A DNA stretch of 64,000 nt from the NCBI GenBank assembly GCA_949128115.1, contig OX421968.1, positions 3,472,001-3,536,000 on the forward strand, in the 5' to 3' direction. Of this stretch, positions 34,017 to 44,071 are shown in pieces. The stretch's first letter is position 1; every line of letters begins with the position of its first letter. Source of the stretch: Anaspis maculata. Taxonomy: Eukaryota; Arthropoda; Insecta; Coleoptera; Scraptiidae. Below the pieces are notes generated by a model. It was not told the origin of the DNA, did not search any database, and was given only the letters and a program-made list of their open reading frames with translations. Both the position numbers and the translations under genes were made by a program.

Positions 34017-35425
34017 CAGGGCCGATTCTGAGTGGTGTGCTGGGTGTGCCCCTGCACAGGGGCGGCCAAAATTCAAGGGCGGCGAGAAGTCTCCAATTTT
34101 CTCTAACGAAAAATTGAGTGTCGAAAAAGGAACTGATGTTATGATTTTCGAGACCGACGGCAGCCGCCCTGCGTAAATTGTGACTTTTTAGTGCCAAAAA
34201 AATACAACAGGTTGTCAAGAATGGAGGCGAGGCGGCCGCCCTGCGTCAACTATTATAGATATCAGAGTTCTTTCTCAGATAAGTATCGGAGGAAGGGCAA
34301 GAATTTTCATCTCTTGGTAACATTTCGGATAGTCTGTTTGAAATCGGATCGGCGTGAAAAAATGCGGTGTAGTACAAAAAAAAATCACAACTTTCAAAAA
34401 AACCGCACTACGATCAAAATTCGAAGACCGTTTAGAGATATTGATATGTGCTTTTCAGAACTGCACTCAGAAAAAATCTGGGATCTTTTTCACAGAAGCG
34501 GGGCATTGAATATTGTGGACCGGTTTTGCATTTTTTCTGTTCTCACCCTATATAGCTCACTCAACGTCGTTGAACCTCTGTACCATCCAAGTATCTTACA
34601 GCCAAAAAAACACGCTATCCAGCATGACCACGATTTTCAAAATCGATCCATTTTTACCTGAGATATTCACATTTGAAGTGAGGCAAAATTTTCTAGTGAA
34701 TCAGTTCAATTGTTGCCCAGTTTATTTGAACAGCTTTATCTGATTCCATCCAACTACAAAATCAATATGCTTACTTATGGATTAGTATAAGTGCCTAAAA
34801 ACTCATCTATAGGTCGGGGGAACATAACCGTCACCTTGGCACCCGCTATGGCAGCGTTGCAGGTATGCCTGACGTGGCAACTGCGCAATGCGCATCCTTT
34901 TCGTCGTTGAATTTACATAAAATGCTCGCGCAAGCGCAGACAGGGTGCCAAGGTACCGCTGTAGAGACTCGTTTGTTTTTAACATTTCTCAGACAAATCT
35001 TGAGTTTAGCACAATTATTTTTTTGATGAAGTGGCAATTGTTCAATAAATCATCTATATAATTTATTACAACTTAAGAAAACGGTATTCACAAGTACTAG
35101 TGAAAATAACATCATACCATATACCCATCTTTAGCACGCGATTTTTGCTCCCGCGACCTATAGGGTGTGCCGAGGGATATCTGAAGTGAGGTGGCCATGG
35201 ACGCACCTTGATCCTCAGTGGAAAATAGATTAAAATTGTTCATAATTTTCTTTAAAATGTGGGGGGCTTTGGCGGTTTTAGGCCCGCAAAAGTGGAAAAA
35301 ATCGCCTGCGGTGCAATTTCTAGAGAGCCCAGACGCCCCCGCTAGAAAATTGCTGCGGGGTTACAGCTGGCGGGCGGCCAAATATTTTTCGCACAAGGGC
35401 GGCCGACGAGCCAGAATCGGCCCTG
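34017..35425 (+). mobile_element. Non-autonomous hAT element, 1,409 bp, copy 1 (inside Gypsy)
   Basis: The inverted termini are CAGGGCCGATTCTG and CAGAATCGGCCCTG. The exact 8-bp duplication TCTCCGTA lies at 34009-34016 and 35426-35433. There is no transposase frame. The GC-rich ends (GGGCGGCC words) flank an AT-rich core. A second, inverted copy at 59451-60856 is about 95% identical by eye, and a 92-bp deletion derivative is at 12330. Excising the element together with one duplication would rejoin the Gypsy frame. Confidence 0.95.
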
Positions 35426-35435
35426 TCTCCGTATA

Positions 35436-36169
35436 TCAGGATGTCGTCAGCATATCTACACAAATTCTCAGTCTTCCTTTGTCAGCTCGTGGGACAATGA
35501 CAATCGGTGATATCCAGGGTGTTTGACCTCTTGCCTTCTCTATAATGTCTTCCTGTTCAAGTCGTTGGATTTCTTGTTCCAGCTGTGATCGTAAATGGAA
35601 AGGTGTTCTTCGATGTTTATTGGCTACTGGTGGTACGGTTGAATCAATGTGCAACTTGATCTTGACATCCTTCATCCGGCCTATTCCTTGACATAAATCT
35701 GGATATTTGTTTCTCACGGAGTCAAGTCCACGATGCTTGATGTTGTTGAAAAATGACATCTGGATTAACTTGAGACGTTCTGATGTTCCATAGCTGAGGA
35801 GCGATTCACCATGGCCTTTGACTACCAATATTTCCGCCTTTGTTTGTGTGTTTTTGTGTCGCAGAACTGCTTGAAATTTTCCGACCACTTCCAAATGTTT
35901 TTCCGAATTATATGGCAGTACTGTTGTTGTTGCTGGCATCAGATCTTGATCAGGTAGCTGGTTGAGAGTCTCGGTGCTGACAATATTCACAGATGAGCCC
36001 GTATCAACGATAAAGGGGACTGGAATCTCGTTTAGTTGTATCGTAATCCTGGGAAGTTTAACATTTCTGATTGTTGTCACAGCGAATGTACTTTCCGAAC
36101 TAGACTCATCTGAAACATCGTTGTGATTCACTTGATGTTGTTTATGATGTTGTTTATAATCTTGATTAT
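35436..36169 (-). pseudogene. Gypsy protease and N-terminal part of reverse transcriptase
   Basis: The protease active site FIVDTGSSVNIV lies about 85 residues into the frame. The RT start follows with SPIVIVPRADKGRLRICVD. Directly after CVD the frame breaks, and the YADD motif appears in the next frame, so roughly 100 RT residues between the two motifs have been deleted. The ORF formally starts at 36203, but its first dozen codons belong to the abutting hAT fragment. Confidence 0.85.
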
Positions 36170-36619
36170 CAGTGTCGGACTGGTCCACCGGGCAACCGGG
36201 CAAATGCCCGGTAGGCCAATCCCCAGTTTGGAGGCCAAATTGTCCACATTTGGAAACATTTGCACTTTGATGCTTTTTTTTAAATCCAAATTTTCAATTT
36301 TGTATCAAAGTCTGGTCCACTTTTGTTTGTGCATATCATGCATTGGTTATTTCTTAGTAGTGACTAGTCGTGGAATGACAAGATTGTGTGTGTGAGGCTC
36401 CCGCTGCTCCCGCAGTTGGTTTGTTTCATCTGCCATTTAGTCGTGCTCTTTCTTTACCGTCTATGTAGAATTTACATCTTTAGCCACATGCAGAAATCAT
36501 GCAAGTAGATCAGTATCTTTGAAATCAAAACTGTTGATGAGCTTATAATACAAAAATCCGACTGGGTTTCATTTTTGTTCGCTATTATTTCTGTAATTCC
36601 TGGACTAATGTTAGAATAA
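36170..36619 (+). mobile_element. Fragment of a CAGTGTCGGACTGG hAT-like element
   Basis: Begins CAGTGTCGGACTGGTCCACC followed by GGGCAACCGGGCAAATGCCC, a terminus widely seen in non-autonomous hAT-like repeats. The opposite end, CCAGTCCGACACTG, is not found. The next recognisable sequence is the LTR starting at 36620, so the right end was lost. Confidence 0.6.
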
Positions 36620-36896
36620 TGTTACGAGCGGCGATTCTGGACAACACGCGACTCTTCCCGTTAGATCGCAGTGTACTAGTGCGGAGCGTTCTGGTGTGTT
36701 TCGAAGCGCGCGTGTAGGCTTTTTCCTGTACAACTGTATGGAGACTTCAGCAGTGGGTCAAGCTACATCTGTCCATTTTGGCGGAGGAGCCGGTTCTAGA
36801 GCACGGCGGAATTATACGGGTAATGTGTAAGATTTTTCGAGAGTCGTATGGAAACCGTATGTCGGGTCACTGTGGAGACTGCTGGAGAATGCATGC
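36620..36896 (+). mobile_element. Truncated copy of the TGTTACGA LTR
   Basis: Starts TGTTACGAGCGGCGATTCTGG and shares GTGCGGAGC and GAGTCGTATGGAAACCGTAT with the 1016-1527 copy. It stops after about 277 bp. It is followed by a CTAT microsatellite region near 36985. Confidence 0.75.
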
Positions 36897-37059
36897 GTAG
36901 TCCATAACTACCATAACATTGAAATTGAAACATTCAACGCCACCCTGGCAAATTATGTAGAAACTGCTACTGAACAAATAAAAACTATCCATCTATCTAT
37001 CTGTCTTGTCATCTATCTTTCTCAAGAATCTCATTTCTGTCACTTTCAATCTTTCCTCT

Positions 37060-37860
37060 ATGTTTCTCTGTCAAAGTCCAAGAGTCCAAGACTCAGAGCC
37101 CTGTATGTCAATATTGGGGTGACAACTCTTTGAATCTCTGTTCTTGTTTCTTTGGGGATTTCTTTGTTTCCTGGGAAGGTGGTTTTTATGGAGTTGAATA
37201 ATCATCCTGCTGCTGTAGTTCCCTCGATGATTTCTTCGTTCCAGTTTTCTGTCCTGTAACACGATTGAGCCTATATCCCATACACTTGCTTATGCTTATG
37301 CTTGCTTATGCTTTTTCAGCAGAATGACTTTTTGGAGCAAAAATAAAGTGACGGGGCTACGGTTACGATGGCACCTGCAAAGTTTTGGAGCGATACTATC
37401 AACGGCCATCGGCCGTATTTTCAGAGCGCTCCAGCTTGTCACTTTATTTCTGCTCCAAAAAGTCATTCTACTGAAAATAAAAAGTGCATGGGATATAAAT
37501 ACCTACTTGAATTTTTCGACTTGTTTAGCTCAATTGTGTGTGGTTTTCCTTACTTGCCAACGGTCATGGTTTGCGTCTTACTCTGGTTGATGTTCATGTT
37601 GTACCTATAGGTACTTGTTTAGCTCGCTTTTGTATATCTGCATGCTCTATTCAGTGTTTCTTTGTCTTTTGCTATTATCAGCATATCGTCGGCGTAGCAT
37701 ATTTCGGAAATCTTGATCCTTGGCATTCTTGCAGTCTTGCATCCTTTCTTGTTCCTTTTAAAGCCTCTTCGAGTACTAGAGTGATCGAAGAACATTGGGC
37801 TCACTATAGGTGCATCCCTGTCTTATACTCCTTTCGTTGTCTCGAACATTTGAGATGTTT
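37060..37860 (-). pseudogene. Fragments of a LINE reverse transcriptase
   Basis: On the - strand, CYADDMLIIAKDKETLN (37700-37650) is the RT catalytic motif. Around 37130-37085 a reading resembling V.TPILTY...S...L is the thumb-adjacent LTYGSE.W motif. A palindromic MITE separates the two blocks. Reading frames are broken. Confidence 0.7.
37271..37497. mobile_element. Palindromic MITE inside LINE fragment
   Basis: TATATCCCATACACTT at the left and AAGTGCATGGGATATA at the right are inverted, and inner arms TTCAGCAGAATGACTTTTTG and CAAAAAGTCATTCTACTGAA pair. The left arm has gained a CTTATG tandem run. Confidence 0.75.
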
Positions 37861-37989
37861 CATGTTTTGATCTTATGCATAGTTTGTGATTTTTCTTACA
37901 GACTTTGGATGCTCTTTACTGTATTCTGCTCTATTCCCCTTATAAATATTCACTTATTCAAAAATAGGAACTACTCTGGCCACCTTGAA

Positions 37990-39022
37990 TTGCGATGAGC
38001 GCATTTGTTGATAATCACTGCAACAGGCTCAGCAATCTCAAGCGCAACCATCTTCAGCAATTCAGCATCTTAGAGAACATCCTAGTTAACGTCCCATATC
38101 CTCAGAACCATTTAATTTAGGAGCAAGTGTTACTGGAAAAATATATTTATTTTAAATGAATTTTCCTATACTATGTTTTTGATCTAATTGTTCATATCGT
38201 CAAATATACGGGTCCATTTTTACGCTGGCTTTCTAAAAAAAATATTTCTCATAATCCTATGACGTCACTCCCAAAATCACTCACGTTCAAGTCGGATACC
38301 TACCTGCGTTTTACGATTTACGAAAGTTCTTGTATTCTCAGTGTGGACTGTGGAGTTATCGAAGTTTAAAACAATCGCCGGCGGCAACTTCAGTTGAATA
38401 TCTCATCCGCCCTCTGCTATATTGTTTCCCCTAAATGGCTGACCCTTGTTTGTAGAACCACTGTACAGCCACTAACCTCATTATGCCCAATCAACGAGCA
38501 GAAAGCTTGTAATTGCTCGTGACAAGCGGACCCACATTAATCCAATATATCGTAAACCAATAATCCAACACCGCTGTCGTTTCCCGTTATCCATCCAGAA
38601 ATATTGGATATCTCTTCAGACGTCTACGTTTGTTTTCCTTACTTTGCTTTATCCAGAAAATTTAAACAAGTATAGGTACTTATAGTCCCATCTGCCGAGT
38701 AGCAGACGACTATAGCCATTATGTATGGCGGGTAAATAAATAAATATTGATAATATACAATTTTATATTTAATATAACACTGTTTACTTATACAAATAAA
38801 AAATATATATACATATTTTATAAATCTTATTAGACGTTAAAATAAAATTTTTCTTGTAAAAAAAAACTTGAGTCACGTACCTAACAGTGTAACACTTTGG
38901 AATTTTCAATCAAATTTAATATATTTACTCAGGAAATATACAAAACAAGAGTTTAATTTCCTTCCAAATCAATAAGCAATTAAAGAATAGGTACACCAAG
39001 TGAAAGTTCGAATCGCCCTAAA
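37990..39022. other. No gene recognised; downstream of Shox
   Basis: AT-rich, especially 38640-39000. No exon or element was identified. It probably includes Shox 3' flanking sequence. Confidence 0.45.
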
Positions 39023-39028
39023 TTTATT
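39023..39028 (-). promoter_or_regulatory. Candidate polyadenylation signal for Shox
   Basis: AATAAA on the - strand about 100 bp after the Shox stop codon. Similar hexamers are common in AT-rich DNA. Confidence 0.45.
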
Positions 39029-39127
39029 GTATCATCAAATATAATACTGTAATGTTCCTATGTACATGATTGGTAAGTAATAAATAATGAATCACGGTGG
39101 ATTGCGTTTTCTTATTGATGGTGCGAA

Positions 39128-39307
39128 TTATGTCGTTTTTTCCGATGTTAGTCCTAGAGCTTCCGCATGCTTTCTAGCTTTCAGTCTGAGATCTGCGATG
39201 CTGGAGTTCTTGTGCGCAGCAGCCAGGGCCGCAAATCCTAAGGGATATTGGGGGTGGCAAAGGATACTCGCGGGTCCGCCACCCACAGCCACGGCGGCGG
39301 CAGCATA
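39128..39307 (-). CDS. Shox: Shox-type homeobox protein, terminal exon with OAR motif
   Basis: After a polypyrimidine TTTTTTTCAG acceptor the exon encodes YAAAAVAVGGGPASILCHPQ, then NSSIADLRLKARKHAEALGL and a stop. The last stretch is the OAR (aristaless) motif, identical over its core to the C-terminus of vertebrate SHOX/SHOX2, where it regulates transactivation. The exon is in frame with the 39372 exon, whose end (TAAHQ) joins YAAAAV. The stop TAA is at 39128-39130. Confidence 0.95.
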   Translation of the reverse strand, partial: YAAAAVAVGGGPASILCHPQYPLGFAALAAAHKNSSIADLRLKARKHAEALGLTSEKTT

Positions 39308-39371
39308 CTGAAAAAAAACAATAGTGATGTGCATTTTGAGCAACAGTGAGTCGGGGTACCAGTATAAATAC

Positions 39372-39586
39372 CTGGTGGGCTGCTGTGATGAAAGCGGGGT
39401 CGAAGGCCGAAAAAGCAGTTCCAGGTTGCGAAAAGGTGTTTGAAGACAAACGATCGTAGTTCGTTAACGCAACCGAGCCTGGAGTCAATGACAACCCTCG
39501 AAGGGCAGGAACGTTCATGTAAGGAACTACTCGACATGGCTCCAGAGGTGTGCTCGACGACGGACTGTGGCTGTTCATCATCATAC
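39372..39586 (-). CDS. Shox: Shox-type homeobox protein, exon after the homeodomain
   Basis: The acceptor TTCATAG and donor GTATTT are present. The exon encodes MMMNSHSPSSSTPLEPCRVV, PYMNVPALRG and a Ser/Thr/Phe-rich stretch ending FDPAFITAAHQ. LEPCRVVPYMNVPALRG corresponds to the conserved L.ACRVAPYVNMGALR block of vertebrate SHOX. It starts with two bases that complete a glycine codon begun in the 48925 exon. The preceding intron is 9.3 kb and full of nested elements. Confidence 0.93.
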
Positions 39587-39837
39587 CTATGAATAAAAAA
39601 GAAAACATTATTGCGACTTTGTATGTATTGTATTCCCAAATGATAGAAGGGAAGGATTTATAAGCAACACTGCTAATTCGACAACATTTTTGACAGCTCA
39701 ACGGCTATTTCTGGCCGTTGAAAGCATTACCCATATTTCCTTGAACACTCAACACTCAACTGCCAAGTGGCTGTTCTGACAGAAAATATAAAAACTGCTT
39801 CTATAGATTTCTTATGGATCTTACAGGGCTATTCTGT

Positions 39838-39981
39838 ACCTCGTAACGACTCGTCAACGCCAGATAGAGAGAGAGGGAGGAATAGTAGATTCAAAATACT
39901 GACAAAGATAGCATGCACATAATGTTTGTCAGTATCTTTGAATCTAGCACATAACGAGGTCGTTACGAGATGCAGAATAGG
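39838..39981. mobile_element. Palindromic MITE in Shox intron 2
   Basis: GCTATTCTGTACCTCGTAAC pairs imperfectly with GTTACGAGATGCAGAATAG. The inner arms AGTAGATTCAAAATACTGAC and GTCAGTATCTTTGAATCTA also pair. About 145 bp. Confidence 0.75.
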
Positions 39982-40440
39982 CACGTTGGTCATATTATAG
40001 TAAAGATCGAGCATCAACTTTTTTTTTGCATATGAAACTTATCTACCTACCGACAATACCTACAATGCGTCAAGGGTTTTTCCAATTGTTTCAAAGGTAC
40101 AAACTACCTACCTAACCTCAGTAACCACCACCAGTTTTGAACCGTTAGATAAGTAGGTATACTGGCGCAATTGATTGAACAGATGTCAGTCATCATTCGT
40201 TTATTAACAAAAATACAACAGTGTTGCATACCTACAGTGCTCAACAACTGAAGTAGACCCAAAAATTTCAGTTAAATTAAAATTGTCGTAACTCCCAAAG
40301 GATCCGAAGGGCAAATTTTCATGACTTTTTTTTTGAGATAGCCGATTTCTTGTAATAGGAGAGGGTATGGGTAATTTTTGTTTTGTACCAAGTTACCCCC
40401 GGTTGTACCAAATTGAATTGAATTCTTCAATTTTGGAAAT
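39982..40440. other. No gene recognised (Shox intron 2)
   Basis: Non-coding intronic sequence with TACCTACC-rich stretches. Confidence 0.45.
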
Positions 40441-40444
40441 GACA

Positions 40445-40553
40445 ATGGGCTCAAACCAAAGTACATCCTTGTAGCTTTCGAAAAGGACCCAAATGGTAAG
40501 ATTCTGTCAAGGAATAAACCCACAGGGATTGATTCCGCAACACTTATTTCACC
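40445..40553. mobile_element. Single arm of the AAGGACGGAGTT MITE
   Basis: ACCAAAGTACATCCTTGTAG, AAACCCACAGGGATTGATTC and CGCAACACTTATTTCACC match the right arm at 23040-23145. The left arm is absent. Confidence 0.75.
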
Positions 40554-40559
40554 TACATC

Positions 40560-40744
40560 CTCCCTTCTTGAGCCCAAACTGCCGATTCGACAAAATCTTG
40601 CTCCTCATCCGGAGATAGGTACCCACCCAAAAAGTCTGACGTGAAATGCCATCTCAAGATCTTTGAAAAAACTGACGGCAGAGCAACCGGTCTGTAGTTT
40701 CCCATTTTCTGCTGATCACCTTTCTTGTAAATTGGAATTAACAA
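40560..40744 (-). pseudogene. LINE reverse transcriptase fragment
   Basis: The frame reads LIPIYKKGDQQKMGNYRPVA then LPSVFSKIL, the RT motif-1 region (PI.KKGD...NYRP). It ends in an abutting MITE. A one-block remnant within Shox intron 2. Confidence 0.8.
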
Positions 40745-42713
40745 TTAACGAGCAGACAATTAACGACTGCTTTTTTGAGTTGTTAAGAAAAAATTCAATT
40801 TTTGAAAGAGATGTTAACAAATATGTTAATGGAGCAACAACTACATGCATAACATCCTTCATTAAACTGCACGGAACCTCATCATAACCCGCGGACGTTT
40901 TTCGAGAAGTTAGCTTTAGGATATCAGGATGATATCTTTAGGATGTCCCGCTCTGACATTGGTAACAAGAACATCGAACTGACATGCCTCGCCAGGTTCT
41001 CACAAATCCACTGGTTTTTTCCCATTAGTAATATCCAATTGGTATCCTATATCATATCGAATCAATAGAGTAGGAATTGGGATATAGAGAATAAGGATGT
41101 TTTATAGACCTGTGTGCGTATACCATTTTAGTCCTTCCTACGAGCTCTTAACAAAGGTATCAACGCTGGTACGCGTCAATATAACGGGGCTCAGCACAGC
41201 GTAATAAACAACACATGAAAACACAATGGTCCCCAATAGGTCTCCAAATAATACAAAAAGGCGTAAGGCGACTAAATAGAGCTATGAAAGCAATGAGAAA
41301 CAAAAGGGCAAAACGCAAAAAAATATTTTTCGACGAATTTTCCGTGCGACCATGTCTAGTTGTCTGCGATGAATTATACGGTCACGCTCCTGTGTCGTCT
41401 AGTTAATGCAGAGGACCAGGGGCCAAAATCAGCTTAGTCGAGGTACCTTCAGCAAGCCCAAGACAGTGGAACAATAGAGTCAAGAATTGGATTTGCCAAA
41501 AATAAGTGCCTACCTCTACTCACCCTACAACCTACAATAAAGAATTCATAGCTACGTGAATCTTATCAATTTCGCAAAAAGTAATTGTTTATACCTCTTT
41601 AAGATCAGAGGGTAAGCTGATAGTTGATAAAGATCAATTTGGCTGAAAACAATTCGAACGGCACTAGGTCTGTCCAGTTTGTCGACGGATTAGGTGAAAT
41701 CTACAATGTGGACCATAATAGAGACTTGGGAAATACAAATAGGGATGGTAACTTACCAGAATAATTTAGAAGAGAATTTCTAATTCTAGTAATTTTTTTT
41801 GCTGATTCTTGTTTTTCTGGCAAACTTGCACCCGGCGGTGCCGCCGGTATCCGTATGATCCGGTATGATCGCTTCTTTCGAGTACACATGAGGCGTGCCG
41901 AACGAATAGCCACTCTCATTTACCTGGGGGTCCTCGGGGCGCAGGTTCACCTATATTGGCGCCTTCGCCAACCCCAACCCTAGCCAGCCCGATCGATAAG
42001 CGCTCTCAGTTAAACAGCCAATTGAACCAGTGAGTTTAGTCTATGGGAAGACCTGCGCACGAGCTGCGAGTAAAGGAAACCGCCTATATGAGAAGGTCTA
42101 TAGGCAACTGATTAGGAACCCTGTACTTATACGGATAATGGCCTATGGCATGTTGAAGTCACATGAGTGAGCTATTCAGGAACACAAACAAAAATATTAA
42201 AAATAGTAGACAAAGCAAGAAATTATGAATGGCACTTTGAATGCGACTGAAATTTTTGGGTGAGCTGTTTCAGCTGGCGAGCACGATCAAAATTCGACAA
42301 ATTTCAAATTATACTTCAGCAGTCAGCACTCTGTATCAGGTGAAGAGTATAATGCCACGCTTCTGTCACACCCTAAACATTCTCTGATACGGCACCAATA
42401 AACGCAGTATGCTCATTTGTACGAAGCATTTAATGCGTTAGGTACTAAACCCACTTACTGATACGGTAGAGGTATTAGATTTGTGAGATACTATCGTGAC
42501 CCCTTAAATCGGAACGATTTTTTGTCGCATCACCAGGATATCTGGCAAATCACATTGCGTCGACATGGCTTTGAGTGCCAGTGTTGACGGTGATGCAGCT
42601 TTGACGGTAATTCAGGAGCTTCCTTGCAGTTCTCAAGGTTGCGGGTAATTTAGTTTCTTTTACAACAGTTTTTGGTGTGACAAACGGATGTCTACAATGA
42701 AATACACTAACTG
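40745..42713. other. No gene recognised (Shox intron 2)
   Basis: Unique-looking intronic sequence. Short ORFs lack domains. It ends at the CTCATCGG duplication of the next element. Confidence 0.45.
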
Positions 42714-43663
42714 CTCATCGGTAAGGTGACCAATTTCAAATGAATAAAAATCAGGACATTGAAAAGAAAAAACAGAAAACTAAACACGCGAAAGGGAAAG
42801 GGGGATCTAGGAGAGCGGAGGAGCGAAATGCCCCCTTTTCCAGAAACTTTTACCAACATGAAATGTACAACTACTGCTGAGAACTGAAAAAGGAGAACTC
42901 CCCTGGGCTGTGCCTGGGAAAAAAAAAAGTGAAAAAAATCGCCGCCTAAAAAGAGGACAAATGTTCTCTTCAAATAAGCCTTCTGACAACCTTGACACAA
43001 GAAATTCAAGTGTGATCTGATCATTAGAAATAAAATTCCATAATAGTTGCAGCGGTACGCTAGCAAAATAACCCTGATTCTGCATTAACTTTTAACTCGT
43101 GGGTTACACATTATCATCATTGATTTTACCTTTATCAGGTGCCTTGGCTTTGTTTTTTTCCCCGGAAACTTCGTACCTCCCATTTTGTGATACTACAATG
43201 AAATTTGGCATATGCAAACTACGTAGAATTTCAAGTGATTTGACCCGCAGCACTCAAAAATTTGTCCATTAGGGGGCGACTGGGGGCCCCTCCAAATTTC
43301 AAGATGTCAGAGTTTTTACCATGCACCATTCAGTACCGCCCTATCTACGGTACAGGACCTAAACAACTTTGTTCTTGACCATCATAACATTTTTCGTCAT
43401 GTCAATTCCATTCTTCTTACAGAAAAAAAAATTCTTTGTCTGGTCAACAAGTCGAGAAATATACTTTTTTGGACCACAAATAGATTGTTCAGTCGTTTTT
43501 GTGTGATCATCGATAAATCCGCATCCCCTTGATTCATTTATGGAAACAAAAGTTTTGCTGTTCTATTCTTCAACAAAGGGGTGACCTCAACTTACCATTA
43601 TTTTCAACATTACCTTTTTCAATGTTTTATCCCTAAAAATATGATTATTATTGTACTAATATA

Positions 43664-44069
43664 TAGCTTGAAGTTTTCTTCAACGGTGTGGATGATGAAA
43701 CGGCCTCAGAATCCACCTGGAAGCCGTGCATATCAATTTTTCTGCAAGGCCGTCAAATTTGGCATTTTTGATTTTCTACCGGTAGCGGCCAAAATGTCAA
43801 TACACACCACTCCGCCTCAGAGCACCGGTTGCGGTACTTTCGCAGCAACTCTCATTTCAGTACCACAAAATGCAAAATTGTTAGGTGTGAATATCGTTCT
43901 CCGCTAGAGCAAACCGGTGCTCTTGGGCGGAGTGGTGTGTTGGCGCTCCCGCTAGAAAATCGAAAATGCCAAATTTGACGGCCTTGCAGAAAAATTCCAG
44001 TCTTCCAGGCTTCCAGGTGGAATCTGAGGCAGTTTCATCATCCACATCGTTAAAGAGAGCTTCAAGCTA
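43664..44069. mobile_element. Foldback MITE with TAGCTTGAAG ends
   Basis: TAGCTTGAAG...CTTCAAGCTA with long inner arms: GATGATGAAACGGCCTCAGA against TCTGAGGCAGTTTCATCATC, and CCGTCAAATTTGGCATTTTT repeated inverted near 43975. About 406 bp. It is flanked by TA-rich sequence shared with the next element. Confidence 0.8.
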
Positions 44070-44071
44070 TA

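Larger units (their letters stand above)
31193..36169 (-). mobile_element. Gypsy-type LTR retrotransposon, 5'-truncated and defective
   Basis: The order on the - strand is protease, RT, RNase H, integrase, acidic/proline-rich tail and 3' LTR, the Ty3/Gypsy order. Gag and the 5' LTR are gone: the copy stops at 36169 where a CAGTGTCGGACTGG element begins. Defects include an RT deletion with frame shift (about 35440), an inserted 1.4-kb hAT (34017-35425), a stop at 33885-33887, a further stop before 33662 and frameshifts after the integrase. It sits inside the RT of an older + strand LINE. Confidence 0.9.

Noticed and set aside
34191..34661. 156-codon ORF in hAT copy 1
   Set aside because: No transposase motif (no hAT C-terminal dimerisation region or BED finger), and the frame is broken in copy 2 at 59451-60856.
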